9,244 nucleotides of DNA. It comes from Pigmentiphaga sp. Lineage in GTDB: Bacteria; Pseudomonadota; Gammaproteobacteria; Burkholderiales; Burkholderiaceae_B. This document shows, in pieces, positions 1 to 4,743 of the stretch; position 1 is the first letter of the stretch, and each line of letters starts with the position of its first letter. The notes beneath the pieces are model-generated. The model had not been told where the DNA came from. It saw nothing but the letters and a program-made list of their open reading frames with translations, and did no database searches. Made by a program: the position numbers and the translations under genes. The stretch spans positions 1 through 9,244 of the forward strand of contig JALOAI010000056.1 in the NCBI GenBank assembly GCA_023228945.1, in the 5' to 3' direction.

Positions 1-435
1 GCCCACGTCATCGACGGCAAGAGCGGCTATCGCGTGCAGACGGCCGCCGGGCGCTGGCTGGATGCCGAGCTGATCGGCCTTGACCTACGGCGCGACGTGG
101 GCGTGTTGCGCGTCAGCGAACCCGGCCAGCCGATCAAGACGGGAGCCATGCCGATTCAGGGCCAGCCGGTATTGACCATCGGCGCACCTGGCGGCCGTGG
201 GTTCAGCGTGAGCGCGGGCATTGTGAGCCGGTATGCAGAAAGCGCCCGGTTTTCCGCTGATGAAGCCTTGCAGATCGACGCGCCCGTGACTGGCGGCAAC
301 TCGGGCGGGCTTGTCGTCAGTGCGAGAGGTGAAGCGGTCGGCGTGGTCAGCCATTCCGATGCCGCCTTTACCCAGGCCGTGCCGATCGGCACGGCGCTGG
401 CCGTGGCAACAGAGCTGATCGAGCGCAGCCGGTAA
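1..435 (+). CDS. Trypsin-like serine protease (S1C/HtrA-type), C-terminal part; 5' end outside window
   Basis: The frame is open from base 1, so the start lies upstream; 144 codons remain before TAA. Seen: the G-N-S-G-G motif with the nucleophile serine at 301-303, and RRDVGVLRV around 88-114, which matches the D-(L/I)-A-V-L-(K/R) block carrying the catalytic aspartate of HtrA/Deg proteases (Asp at 94-96). The catalytic histidine should be upstream and cannot be checked. After the serine motif come the usual strands (GEAVGVVSHS, then QAVPIGTALAV), and the protein ends without a PDZ domain. Family knowledge: such enzymes cleave misfolded or specific proteins, mostly in the periplasm. Inference: a PDZ-less, probably exported protease encoded by the plasmid. 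The next gene encodes a secreted protein 99 bp downstream, so the two may form one envelope-related unit. The GTG at position 34 lies inside the domain and is not the true start. Confidence 0.85.
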   Translation, partial: AHVIDGKSGYRVQTAAGRWLDAELIGLDLRRDVGVLRVSEPGQPIKTGAMPIQGQPVLTIGAPGGRGFSVSAGIVSRYAESARFSADEALQIDAPVTGGNSGGLVVSARGEAVGVVSHSDAAFTQAVPIGTALAVATELIERSR

Positions 436-457
436 GCCTTCCAGGAACTCGAAGGCC

Positions 458-499
458 GGGCGCTTGCGCCCAGGTCGATACCGGACGCCGCCGGGCGTC
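458..499 (+). other. Two short perfect hairpins between protease gene and small secreted-protein gene
   Basis: GGGCGC-tt-GCGCCC (458-471) and GACGCC-gccg-GGCGTC (484-499) are perfect inverted repeats in the 99-bp gap. Neither is followed by a T run, so they are not intrinsic terminators. They could attenuate or stabilise the message; function is not shown. Confidence 0.4.
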
Positions 500-534
500 A
501 CGATGTTTGAATCTCAACCTTTGGAGCAACAGCT

Positions 535-873
535 ATGAAACTTCGCAATTCCTTCCCGCTGGCGGCCGTGGCCGCCCTTCTGATGGCTTCGACCGCGCAC
601 GCCGGCCAGGATGCCGACGCGGCCCGCTTTTCGATCATGGCCCCCGTCCAGGCGGCTTATGACGCCTACCAGGTCACGGCGAGCCGGGCGCAGAACACAA
701 TGGACAGCATCGAGGCCGAGCTACGCGAACCCGGCTTGTCGGCCGAGCGGCGCGAGCTGCTGGCGGTATCGCTTGCCACCCTTCGCGCCCGCGAGGCGGC
801 CGCATTGGAGAGGCTGCACGCTGAATCGGCCCTGGCACAGTTGAAGATGGCAGACTGGAACGCGAGCCGGTAA
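535..873 (+). CDS. Small secreted (periplasmic) helical protein, unknown function
   Basis: 112 aa. The ATG at 535 is preceded by GGAG at 522-525 with 9-base spacing, a good ribosome binding site. The N-terminus is a clear Sec signal peptide: basic MKLRN, a hydrophobic stretch (FPLAAVAALLMA) and a signal-peptidase-I site A-H-A at residues 21-23. The roughly 89-residue mature protein is rich in Ala, Glu, Arg and Leu and looks all-helical, with heptad-like spacing from about residue 45 to 105, suggesting a coiled coil. I do not recognise a family. It lies downstream of the protease fragment in the same direction and is closed by the terminator at 891-915. It could be a periplasmic partner or substrate of that protease, or a conjugation-related exported protein; neither is shown. 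Confidence 0.75.
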   Translation: MKLRNSFPLAAVAALLMASTAHAGQDADAARFSIMAPVQAAYDAYQVTASRAQNTMDSIEAELREPGLSAERRELLAVSLATLRAREAAALERLHAESALAQLKMADWNASR

Positions 874-890
874 CGGCGACCAGGAACAAG

Positions 891-915
891 AAGGGCGGCC
901 AGTGGCCGCCCTTTT
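891..915. terminator. Bidirectional intrinsic terminator between convergent operons
   Basis: AAGGGCGGCC-agt-GGCCGCCCTT is a perfect 10-bp stem followed by TTTT on the + strand. Read from the - strand it is preceded by AAAAG and followed by TTCTTGTT. It sits 18 bp after the stop of the secreted-protein gene and 21 bp beyond the stop of the last leftward gene, so it probably serves both. Confidence 0.85.
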
Positions 916-935
916 CACGTCTGGATCTTGCATCG

Positions 936-1148
936 TCATTCCTGGCGATGAGATCCACCGGCGCGGCCGTCATCGTCGGAACTGGCGATGTTGGCCAGCC
1001 CCTCGCCTTCCAGCGTTTCACAGGCCGGCCACTCGCGGCCAACGGCGGGCGCATCGACCCATTCCCGTTCTTCTGCTGGCAGCGGGTACGCGCCAGACGC
1101 TTCGGCTTCGGCCAGCAGCTCATCGAGCGTGTAGCGCGGGCGGCTCAT
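936..1148 (-). CDS. Small protein resembling the toxin-binding tail of a MazE/PemI-type antitoxin
   Basis: 70 aa. Its ATG (1148-1146) overlaps the TGA of the upstream 58-aa gene as ATGA, so it is probably translated by coupling. Residues 5-40 contain RYTLDELLAEAE, then PLPAEEREWVDAPAVGREW. From family knowledge this pattern (R-Y-T-L-x-E-L-L ... E-E-R-x-W-(L/V)-D-A-P-x-V-G-R-E) is the C-terminal, toxin-wrapping segment of MazE/PemI antitoxins. The AbrB-fold DNA-binding N-terminus is absent, and so is any MazF/PemK toxin gene nearby. Residues 41-70 are an Asp/Gly-rich tail of unknown role. It ends the leftward restriction-modification operon just before the terminator. It could be a relic antitoxin, an anti-toxin against a chromosomal MazF, or a modulator of the endonuclease; only the motif likeness and the position are seen. 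Confidence 0.65.
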   Translation of the reverse strand: MSRPRYTLDELLAEAEASGAYPLPAEEREWVDAPAVGREWPACETLEGEGLANIASSDDDGRAGGSHRQE

Positions 1149-1321
1149 CGGCGGGCCTCATCGAGCCAGGCCAGCGTTTCAGTTTCGCGGGCGGCCACGC
1201 GGGCCACCAGCTCGCGCACCAGGGCGGCCAGGCTCATGCCGTGCGCTGCCGCGACGGCGGCCGCTTCGGCTTTCACGTCCGCAGGAACGGCGGCGCTGAT
1301 GGTGGCGGCTTTATTGCTCAT
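1145..1321 (-). CDS. 58-aa ribbon-helix-helix-like protein in the restriction operon
   Basis: Reading the - strand, ATG at 1321-1319 opens a 58-codon frame ending with TGA at 1147-1145. The start overlaps the endonuclease stop as ATGA, and its stop overlaps the next start as ATGA, which argues that this is a real, coupled gene. The product begins MSNKAATISAAVPADVKAEA, then a Ser-Leu-Ala-Ala-Leu-Val-Arg-Glu-Leu helix, and ends WLDEARR. A short strand (ATISAAVP) followed by two helices joined at H-G-M-S fits the ribbon-helix-helix fold of CopG/RelB-type DNA-binding proteins and antitoxins. The following gene has an antitoxin-like tail without a DNA-binding part, so the two proteins may together supply what is normally one antitoxin. 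Function is inference. Confidence 0.65.
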   Translation of the reverse strand: MSNKAATISAAVPADVKAEAAAVAAAHGMSLAALVRELVARVAARETETLAWLDEARR

Positions 1322-2247
1322 TGGCGAAATTCGATTTTCAGGCTTGGGTCGGTTTCGACTTCTTCCACGATCTCGTTATAGCGCGTCACCACTTCACCCA
1401 CAGCCACGCGCCGGCCTTCGGCAGCGAACTTGCCCAGCTCGTAGAGGTTCAGGGCTACGAACTGTTCAACCTCGAAAACGTCGATGCGTTCGCCCAGGCC
1501 GGCATTTTCGGCCAGCCCTTCGGCGACCGTCAGACCCCGCGCCGTCGTAACGATGATCGGCCGGTGGCCGTCGTCGATGTTGTCGCGGCAACGTCCAATG
1601 ACCGCTTCGCCGGGTGCCGTGGTGACATGGATAGCCACATCACCAATGAAGAAATCGCCATTGCGGCCCGATTGAGCGTCAGACGTTGAAAAGCTGTTGT
1701 GCTCGAACTGGCCGGCACCCAGGGCGCAATCGAGCTTGGCCCCTACCAGGTGTTGCAGCACCGCGCCGGCATACTGCATCCCCGGCGTGTTGCGTTGCCG
1801 TTCTTCGGCTTGGGCGATCATGTCGCGCACCAGCGTTCGCAGGCTGCGCGAGGCATCCAGGCGAATCTTGAACGGCTTGGCCGAAAAGAACTCATGCACG
1901 CGCTCAATCCAGAACGCTTCAACGGCATCGAGATCGACCGCACCGGCGGCGGCCAGGCCGTTGAGGAAGGCCACATATTCGCGCATGTTGCTGATGCTGC
2001 CGCGACTGGTGCGGCCGCCTTCAGCGGCTAAAACGCGGGTAATGTCGTGGCGGTTCAGAACCGCTTGCACAGCGCCACGGCCCAGGCCGAGAACCTGGCC
2101 GCCGGCTTCGGTCAGCAGCTCGTCGGGGTTGAGTGGCAGACCCTTTCGGGCGTGCTGCGTGACGACCAGCGCAACGCACAGCGGGCCTTTGCGGTTGAAT
2201 TTCCGATCTTTGTTGAAGTCCCGCAGGGCCGTTACCAAGTCCGTCAT
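1318..2247 (-). CDS. Putative type II restriction endonuclease (DUF4928-like)
   Basis: 309 aa, directly downstream of the methyltransferase: the start ATG shares one base with its TAA (TAATG at 2249-2245), so translation is coupled. Seen: an N-terminal helical region with EGGRTSRGS at residues 76-84, and the block GDFFIGDVAIHVTTAPGEA at residues 197-215, followed by RPIIVTTARG (229-238). From memory this matches the DUF4928 family, which travels with Dcm-type methyltransferases and is taken to be the cognate nuclease. The GDF...GD..IHVTT block has the strand pattern of a PD-(D/E)XK core, but with His-Val-Thr where (D/E)-X-K is expected, so the active site is unusual or differently placed. Predicted role: cleaving DNA that lacks the partner's cytosine methylation. 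The target sequence cannot be read from the protein. The gene ends with a 4-bp ATGA overlap into the next one. Confidence 0.75.
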   Translation of the reverse strand: MTDLVTALRDFNKDRKFNRKGPLCVALVVTQHARKGLPLNPDELLTEAGGQVLGLGRGAVQAVLNRHDITRVLAAEGGRTSRGSISNMREYVAFLNGLAAAGAVDLDAVEAFWIERVHEFFSAKPFKIRLDASRSLRTLVRDMIAQAEERQRNTPGMQYAGAVLQHLVGAKLDCALGAGQFEHNSFSTSDAQSGRNGDFFIGDVAIHVTTAPGEAVIGRCRDNIDDGHRPIIVTTARGLTVAEGLAENAGLGERIDVFEVEQFVALNLYELGKFAAEGRRVAVGEVVTRYNEIVEEVETDPSLKIEFRQ

Positions 2248-3395
2248 TACGCTGCCTTCTTCTCGACCGCCAGGGCCGCCGCTAACAGCGGTTCTAGGAT
2301 ATGTGCGGCCAGGAAGCGCACGACCGGCACGGCCACGCCATCGCCGGCCAGGTGATAAGCATCGTTGTAGTTCTTGGGCAGCGCGTAGGTATCCGGCAAG
2401 CCCATGAGGCGGGCCGCTTCACGCGGCGACAGCAGACGCGAACGAACGCGCTTGCCTTCAATCACCATGATGGTTTGACGGCTTGAACCGCCGGTAGGCG
2501 TGCGCAGGCAACCGGCTACGTCATCGAAACGGATTTCGGCGCGTTGCACCTTCTCGCCGTTCGGGCCATCGGCGCGGGTGCGCTTGTAGATCGTGCCGAC
2601 CTGGCGGCCACCGGCTTTCTTGGCTGCTTCAACTTTCGCCAGGTTTAGCGGGTTCATCATGCCGAGCAGCTTCTTTGTTTCGGCGGCCGTGTGCCAGGTG
2701 ACGCCGTGCGGCTTATCTTCCACCAGGTCGGCAAAGATCGACGTGCGGGCCGGAGGCGCCGGCAGGTGCCACCATTCCCAAGAGCTTTGCGCACGCTTCG
2801 AGAGCTTGCCGTAAGCCTCGACCAGCGCGGACGGATGCCATTCCCCTTCCGGGCCGCTGGCGACCAGGGCGCGAGGAATCGGCGAGGATTTGCGCACGCC
2901 GATGATGAACAGGCGCGGCCGCGACTGCGGCAGGAAATGAACGGCGTTGATGACCACGGCACCGAACCGATAGCCGTTGTTCGACAGGGCCGAGCTGATC
3001 GCGGCAAAGTCTTTGCCATCGTGCGAGCTAAGGGCGCCGCATACGTTTTCCAGCACCACCAGGCGCGGCGCTCGATCTTCATCCCCCAGGGCTTTGATGA
3101 GCTGCCAGAACGGCCAGAAAGTGCCGGAGCGGTCGCCTTTGAGGCCAGCACCGGCACCGGCTAGGGAAAGGTCTTGGCAAGGGAACGAGGCCCAAGCCAA
3201 GTCAGCGCCGGCCGGCAGGTCGGCCGTAGTCAGCGCGGCCACGTCGCCGACGCGCAGATGATCGGCGCCCCAATTCGCGGCGTAGCTGGCCGCCTTCTTC
3301 GGGTCGAAGTCATTGGCGAGCAGGCATTGCCAGTCGGGGCCAAGGCCGGCGCGGGCCATGCCGCCACCGGCGAAAAATTCATAGAAATTAGCCAT
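2247..3395 (-). CDS. DNA (cytosine-5)-methyltransferase
   Basis: 382 aa, methylating C5 of cytosine in a specific target with S-adenosylmethionine. Motifs in order: motif I FYEFFAGGGMARAGL (4-18, cofactor binding); motif IV S-F-P-C-Q (70-74, catalytic Cys73); motif VI E-N-V (116-118); motif VIII QSRPRLF (157-163); a variable region of about 165-295 containing the target-recognition domain; motif IX around LRTPTGG (297-303); motif X GDGVAVPVVR (351-360, with Asp where Asn is common). All essential residues are present, so it should be active. I chose the ATG at 3395 because GGGGGAG lies just upstream and the protein then begins directly before motif I; an ATG at 3410 would add five residues. 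The start lies inside the end of the RHH regulator gene (8-bp overlap) and the stop overlaps the endonuclease start, consistent with a restriction-modification operon. Confidence 0.95.
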   Translation of the reverse strand: MANFYEFFAGGGMARAGLGPDWQCLLANDFDPKKAASYAANWGADHLRVGDVAALTTADLPAGADLAWASFPCQDLSLAGAGAGLKGDRSGTFWPFWQLIKALGDEDRAPRLVVLENVCGALSSHDGKDFAAISSALSNNGYRFGAVVINAVHFLPQSRPRLFIIGVRKSSPIPRALVASGPEGEWHPSALVEAYGKLSKRAQSSWEWWHLPAPPARTSIFADLVEDKPHGVTWHTAAETKKLLGMMNPLNLAKVEAAKKAGGRQVGTIYKRTRADGPNGEKVQRAEIRFDDVAGCLRTPTGGSSRQTIMVIEGKRVRSRLLSPREAARLMGLPDTYALPKNYNDAYHLAGDGVAVPVVRFLAAHILEPLLAAALAVEKKAA

Positions 3396-3609
3396 TGGCT
3401 CCCCCTGCACCTTGCGGGTGCGATGACGAAGCGAGACGCCCCAGGCGTTCCGTCACGGCTTCGGTAATCCAAGTGTTGCGCGATACGCTGCCGGCCCGGC
3501 GCGAGCATTCGGCATCAATGGCTTTCAGCACCTCGGGAGTGAGGCGCAGATTGATACGTTCCAGCGCACTAGAGCGCGAATCTTTGCGGTCGGCTTTCAT
3601 GGGCGCCAT
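3388..3609 (-). CDS. Ribbon-helix-helix transcriptional regulator, first gene of restriction-modification operon
   Basis: 73 aa if started at the ATG at 3609; a second in-frame ATG at 3600 gives 70 aa. Neither has a strong ribosome binding site, so the start is uncertain. The core is RINLRLTPEVLKAIDAEC, then a turn (GSVSRNTWI) and a helix EAVTERLGRL: a beta strand and two helices of the MetJ/Arc/CopG fold, with strand residues that would contact operator DNA. It is the first gene of the leftward operon and overlaps the methyltransferase start by 8 bp. In many restriction-modification systems a small DNA-binding protein at this position delays or limits expression after entry into a new host; here this role is inferred. 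The inverted repeat GGCGCCA-ttg-TGGCGCC at its start (3602-3618) is a plausible own operator. Confidence 0.75.
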   Translation of the reverse strand: MAPMKADRKDSRSSALERINLRLTPEVLKAIDAECSRRAGSVSRNTWITEAVTERLGRLASSSHPQGAGGANG

Positions 3610-3618
3610 TGTGGCGCC
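3602..3618. promoter_or_regulatory. Perfect inverted repeat at the start of the RHH gene, candidate operator
   Basis: GGCGCCA-ttg-TGGCGCC. It also reads as two direct GGCGCCAT copies (3602-3609 and 3613-3620) with an 11-bp period, close to one helical turn. It overlaps the first candidate start codon, about 20-35 bp downstream of the proposed transcription start, where a bound repressor would block the operon. Assignment to the RHH protein is inference. Confidence 0.5.
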
Positions 3619-3643
3619 ATCGTGGCTCAAGGCCAAGGAATTT

Positions 3644-3649
3644 ATTGTA
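3644..3649 (-). promoter_or_regulatory. Possible -10 element of the leftward restriction-modification operon
   Basis: On the - strand the hexamer TACAAT matches the -10 consensus at 5 of 6 positions and lies about 35 bp before the RHH start. No good -35 hexamer is seen 16-18 bp upstream, where the CAACTTA stretch lies inside the palindrome at 3653-3678. An activator-dependent or weak promoter is possible. Confidence 0.4.
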
Positions 3650-3652
3650 AAC

Positions 3653-3678
3653 GTCGCATAAGTCCTAAGTTGTGCGAC
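3653..3678. promoter_or_regulatory. 26-bp imperfect palindrome, candidate recombinase/regulator binding site
   Basis: GTCGCATAAGT...AGTTGTGCGAC: the outer 6 bp (GTCGCA/TGCGAC) pair perfectly and 9 of the outer 11 bp pair overall. The size and the conserved outer hexamers fit a dimer-binding subsite of a serine-recombinase res region lying upstream of its own gene. It also sits where the -35 region of the leftward operon should be, so binding could repress both directions. Confidence 0.5.
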
Positions 3679-3712
3679 AGCGTGCCGCCCTGCCCTTTCC
3701 CTGGCGTTTTGT

Positions 3713-3751
3713 GTCGCGTGTTTTAGTTGCATGAAATAGAATACTTGCGAC
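3713..3751. promoter_or_regulatory. Second GTCGC...GCGAC inverted pair upstream of recombinase, possible res subsite
   Basis: GTCGC at 3713-3717 and TGCGAC at 3746-3751 repeat the outer motif of the 26-bp palindrome with a wider, 39-bp span. Res regions of Tn3-type resolvases hold two or three subsites of different lengths with similar ends. The pair contains the TAGAAT -10-like hexamer (3737-3742) before the recombinase gene, so autoregulation would follow from binding. Subsite limits are uncertain. Confidence 0.4.
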
Positions 3752-3772
3752 TAGAACCGGAGACATTACGCC

Positions 3773-4621
3773 ATGAAAGAAAAGAGCGCCGCCGCTGGCC
3801 TGCTGCTGGGATATGCCCGCGTCAGCACCGACGACCAGGACTTGACCAATCAACGCGCCGAGCTGCACGCCGCAGGCTGCACGCGCATCTTTGCCGAGAA
3901 GATCACCGGCACCAGGCGCGACAGGCCCGAGCTGGCCCGCGTGCTCGATCACTTGCGCCCTGGCGACGTTGTGACCGTGACCAGGCTTGACCGCTTGGCC
4001 CGCAGCACCCGCGACCTACTGGACATTGCCGAGCGTATCCAGGCGGCCGGCGCGGGTTTGCGCAGCCTGGCCGAGCCGTGGGCCGACACCACCACCCCGG
4101 CCGGGCGCATGGTTCTGACCGTGTTTGCCGGCATCGCCGAGTTCGAGCGTTCCCTAATCATCGACCGCACCAGGAACGGCCGGGAAGCGGCCAAGGCCCG
4201 AGGCGTGAAGTTCGGCCCGCGCCCTACCCTCACCCCGGCGCAGATCGAGCACGCCCGCGAGCTGATCGACCGTGACGGCCGGACGGTGAAGGAAGCGGCC
4301 GAGCTGCTGGCCGTGCATCGTTCGACCCTTTACCGGGCGCTGGCGCGTGGCGAGGAAGTGACAAAGACCGAGGCCCGCCGACGTGGTGCGTTCGCCGAGG
4401 ACGCATTGAGCGAGGCCGACGCCCTGGCGGCCGTCGATGATGAACGCCAGGAAGAAGGCCCGGCATTCCTTGATGACGAAGGCCCGGCCGATGACCTGCC
4501 GCCGCCGCCGTATCGAACGCAGAGCCTGCCGCAAATCCTGGCGGCCCTGCCCGATGACGAGCTGGCGAGCTGGCCCGGCGAGCTGGCCGACCAGGAGCGG
4601 GAACGGCGGCGCAAAATTTAG
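3773..4621 (+). CDS. Serine recombinase (resolvase/invertase family) with long acidic C-terminal extension
   Basis: 282 aa; ATG at 3773 with GGAG at 3759-3762. The catalytic domain starts at residue 12: GYARVST with nucleophile Ser18 and Arg16, then TRLDRLARS (70-78) with the conserved arginines, GRMVLTVFAGIAEFERSLI (111-129) and the long E helix to about residue 145. A helix-turn-helix of the Hin/resolvase type follows (about 155-192, with TVKEAAELLAVHRSTLYRAL). Tn3-type resolvases end near here, at about 185-200 aa. This protein has some 85 further residues, rich in Asp/Glu and with a P-P-P-P-Y segment, ending in a basic RERRRK. Likely role: resolving plasmid multimers or cointegrates at a res site in the 163-bp upstream region. 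It is divergent from the restriction operon. Its stop codon lies inside a KorB-type operator. An invertase role is less likely, as no inverted crossover sites are seen. Confidence 0.92.
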   Translation: MKEKSAAAGLLLGYARVSTDDQDLTNQRAELHAAGCTRIFAEKITGTRRDRPELARVLDHLRPGDVVTVTRLDRLARSTRDLLDIAERIQAAGAGLRSLAEPWADTTTPAGRMVLTVFAGIAEFERSLIIDRTRNGREAAKARGVKFGPRPTLTPAQIEHARELIDRDGRTVKEAAELLAVHRSTLYRALARGEEVTKTEARRRGAFAEDALSEADALAAVDDERQEEGPAFLDDEGPADDLPPPPYRTQSLPQILAALPDDELASWPGELADQERERRRKI

Positions 4622-4629
4622 CGGCTAAA
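4617..4629. promoter_or_regulatory. KorB-type operator overlapping the recombinase stop, upstream of parA
   Basis: TTTAGCGGCTAAA is an exact match to the 13-bp IncP-1 KorB operator consensus TTTAGC(G/C)GCTAAA. It includes the recombinase TAG (4619-4621) and lies about 50 bp upstream of the proposed parA -35. KorB represses at a distance with KorA and, in some copies, acts in partition. korB itself is not in the window. Confidence 0.85.
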
Positions 4630-4640
4630 GGCGCTTTTAT

Positions 4641-4649
4641 GGATATTAA
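4641..4649 (-). repeat. TTAATATCC motif, copy 1 (reverse orientation)
   Basis: GGATATTAA on the + strand, the reverse complement of the 9-mer found again at 4721, 5381 and 5710. It sits between the KorB site and the parA promoter, in a locally AT-rich patch unlike its GC-rich surroundings. Confidence 0.55.
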
Positions 4650-4678
4650 AAGAACCTTCAAAAGATGCCCTAAACCTA

Positions 4679-4707
4679 TTGACGCCATCGCGTCAAGGCG
4701 GCACAAT
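4679..4707 (+). promoter_or_regulatory. Promoter of the partition operon with a palindrome over its -35
   Basis: TTGACG (4679-4684; 5 of 6 matches to the -35 consensus), a 17-bp spacer and CACAAT (4702-4707; 4 of 6 matches to the -10). The -35 is the left arm of a perfect palindrome TTGACGC-catc-GCGTCAA (4679-4696), a likely operator. The start point should be near 4714, just before the TTAATATCC copy at 4721. Confidence 0.65.
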
Positions 4708-4720
4708 GTGGCACTGTAAG

Positions 4721-4729
4721 TTAATATCC
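4721..4729 (+). repeat. TTAATATCC motif, copy 2, between parA promoter and start
   Basis: TTAATATCC followed by TTTT, lying between the -10 and the GTG start and so overlapping the initially transcribed region. A protein bound here would repress parA. The RHH protein of the operon is the natural candidate. Confidence 0.55.
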
Positions 4730-4743
4730 TTTTGAGGTGCTAT

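Noticed and set aside
721..939. Leftward ORF whose ATG overlaps the 70-aa gene's stop (ATGA), seemingly a sixth coupled gene
   Set aside because: It runs straight through the strong bidirectional terminator and then antisense to the secreted-protein gene, with unlikely composition.
902..1689. Long rightward ORFs opposite the restriction operon
   Set aside because: Arginine/alanine-rich frames antisense to genes with clear motifs and coupled starts.
2020..2032. TTCAGCGGCTAAA, one mismatch to the KorB operator
   Set aside because: It lies inside the endonuclease coding sequence, the palindrome is broken, and no promoter is near.
3388..3732. Extended 114-aa form of the RHH regulator starting at 3732
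   Set aside because: The added N-terminus covers the promoter region and palindromes, and the RHH fold begins well after the later ATGs.
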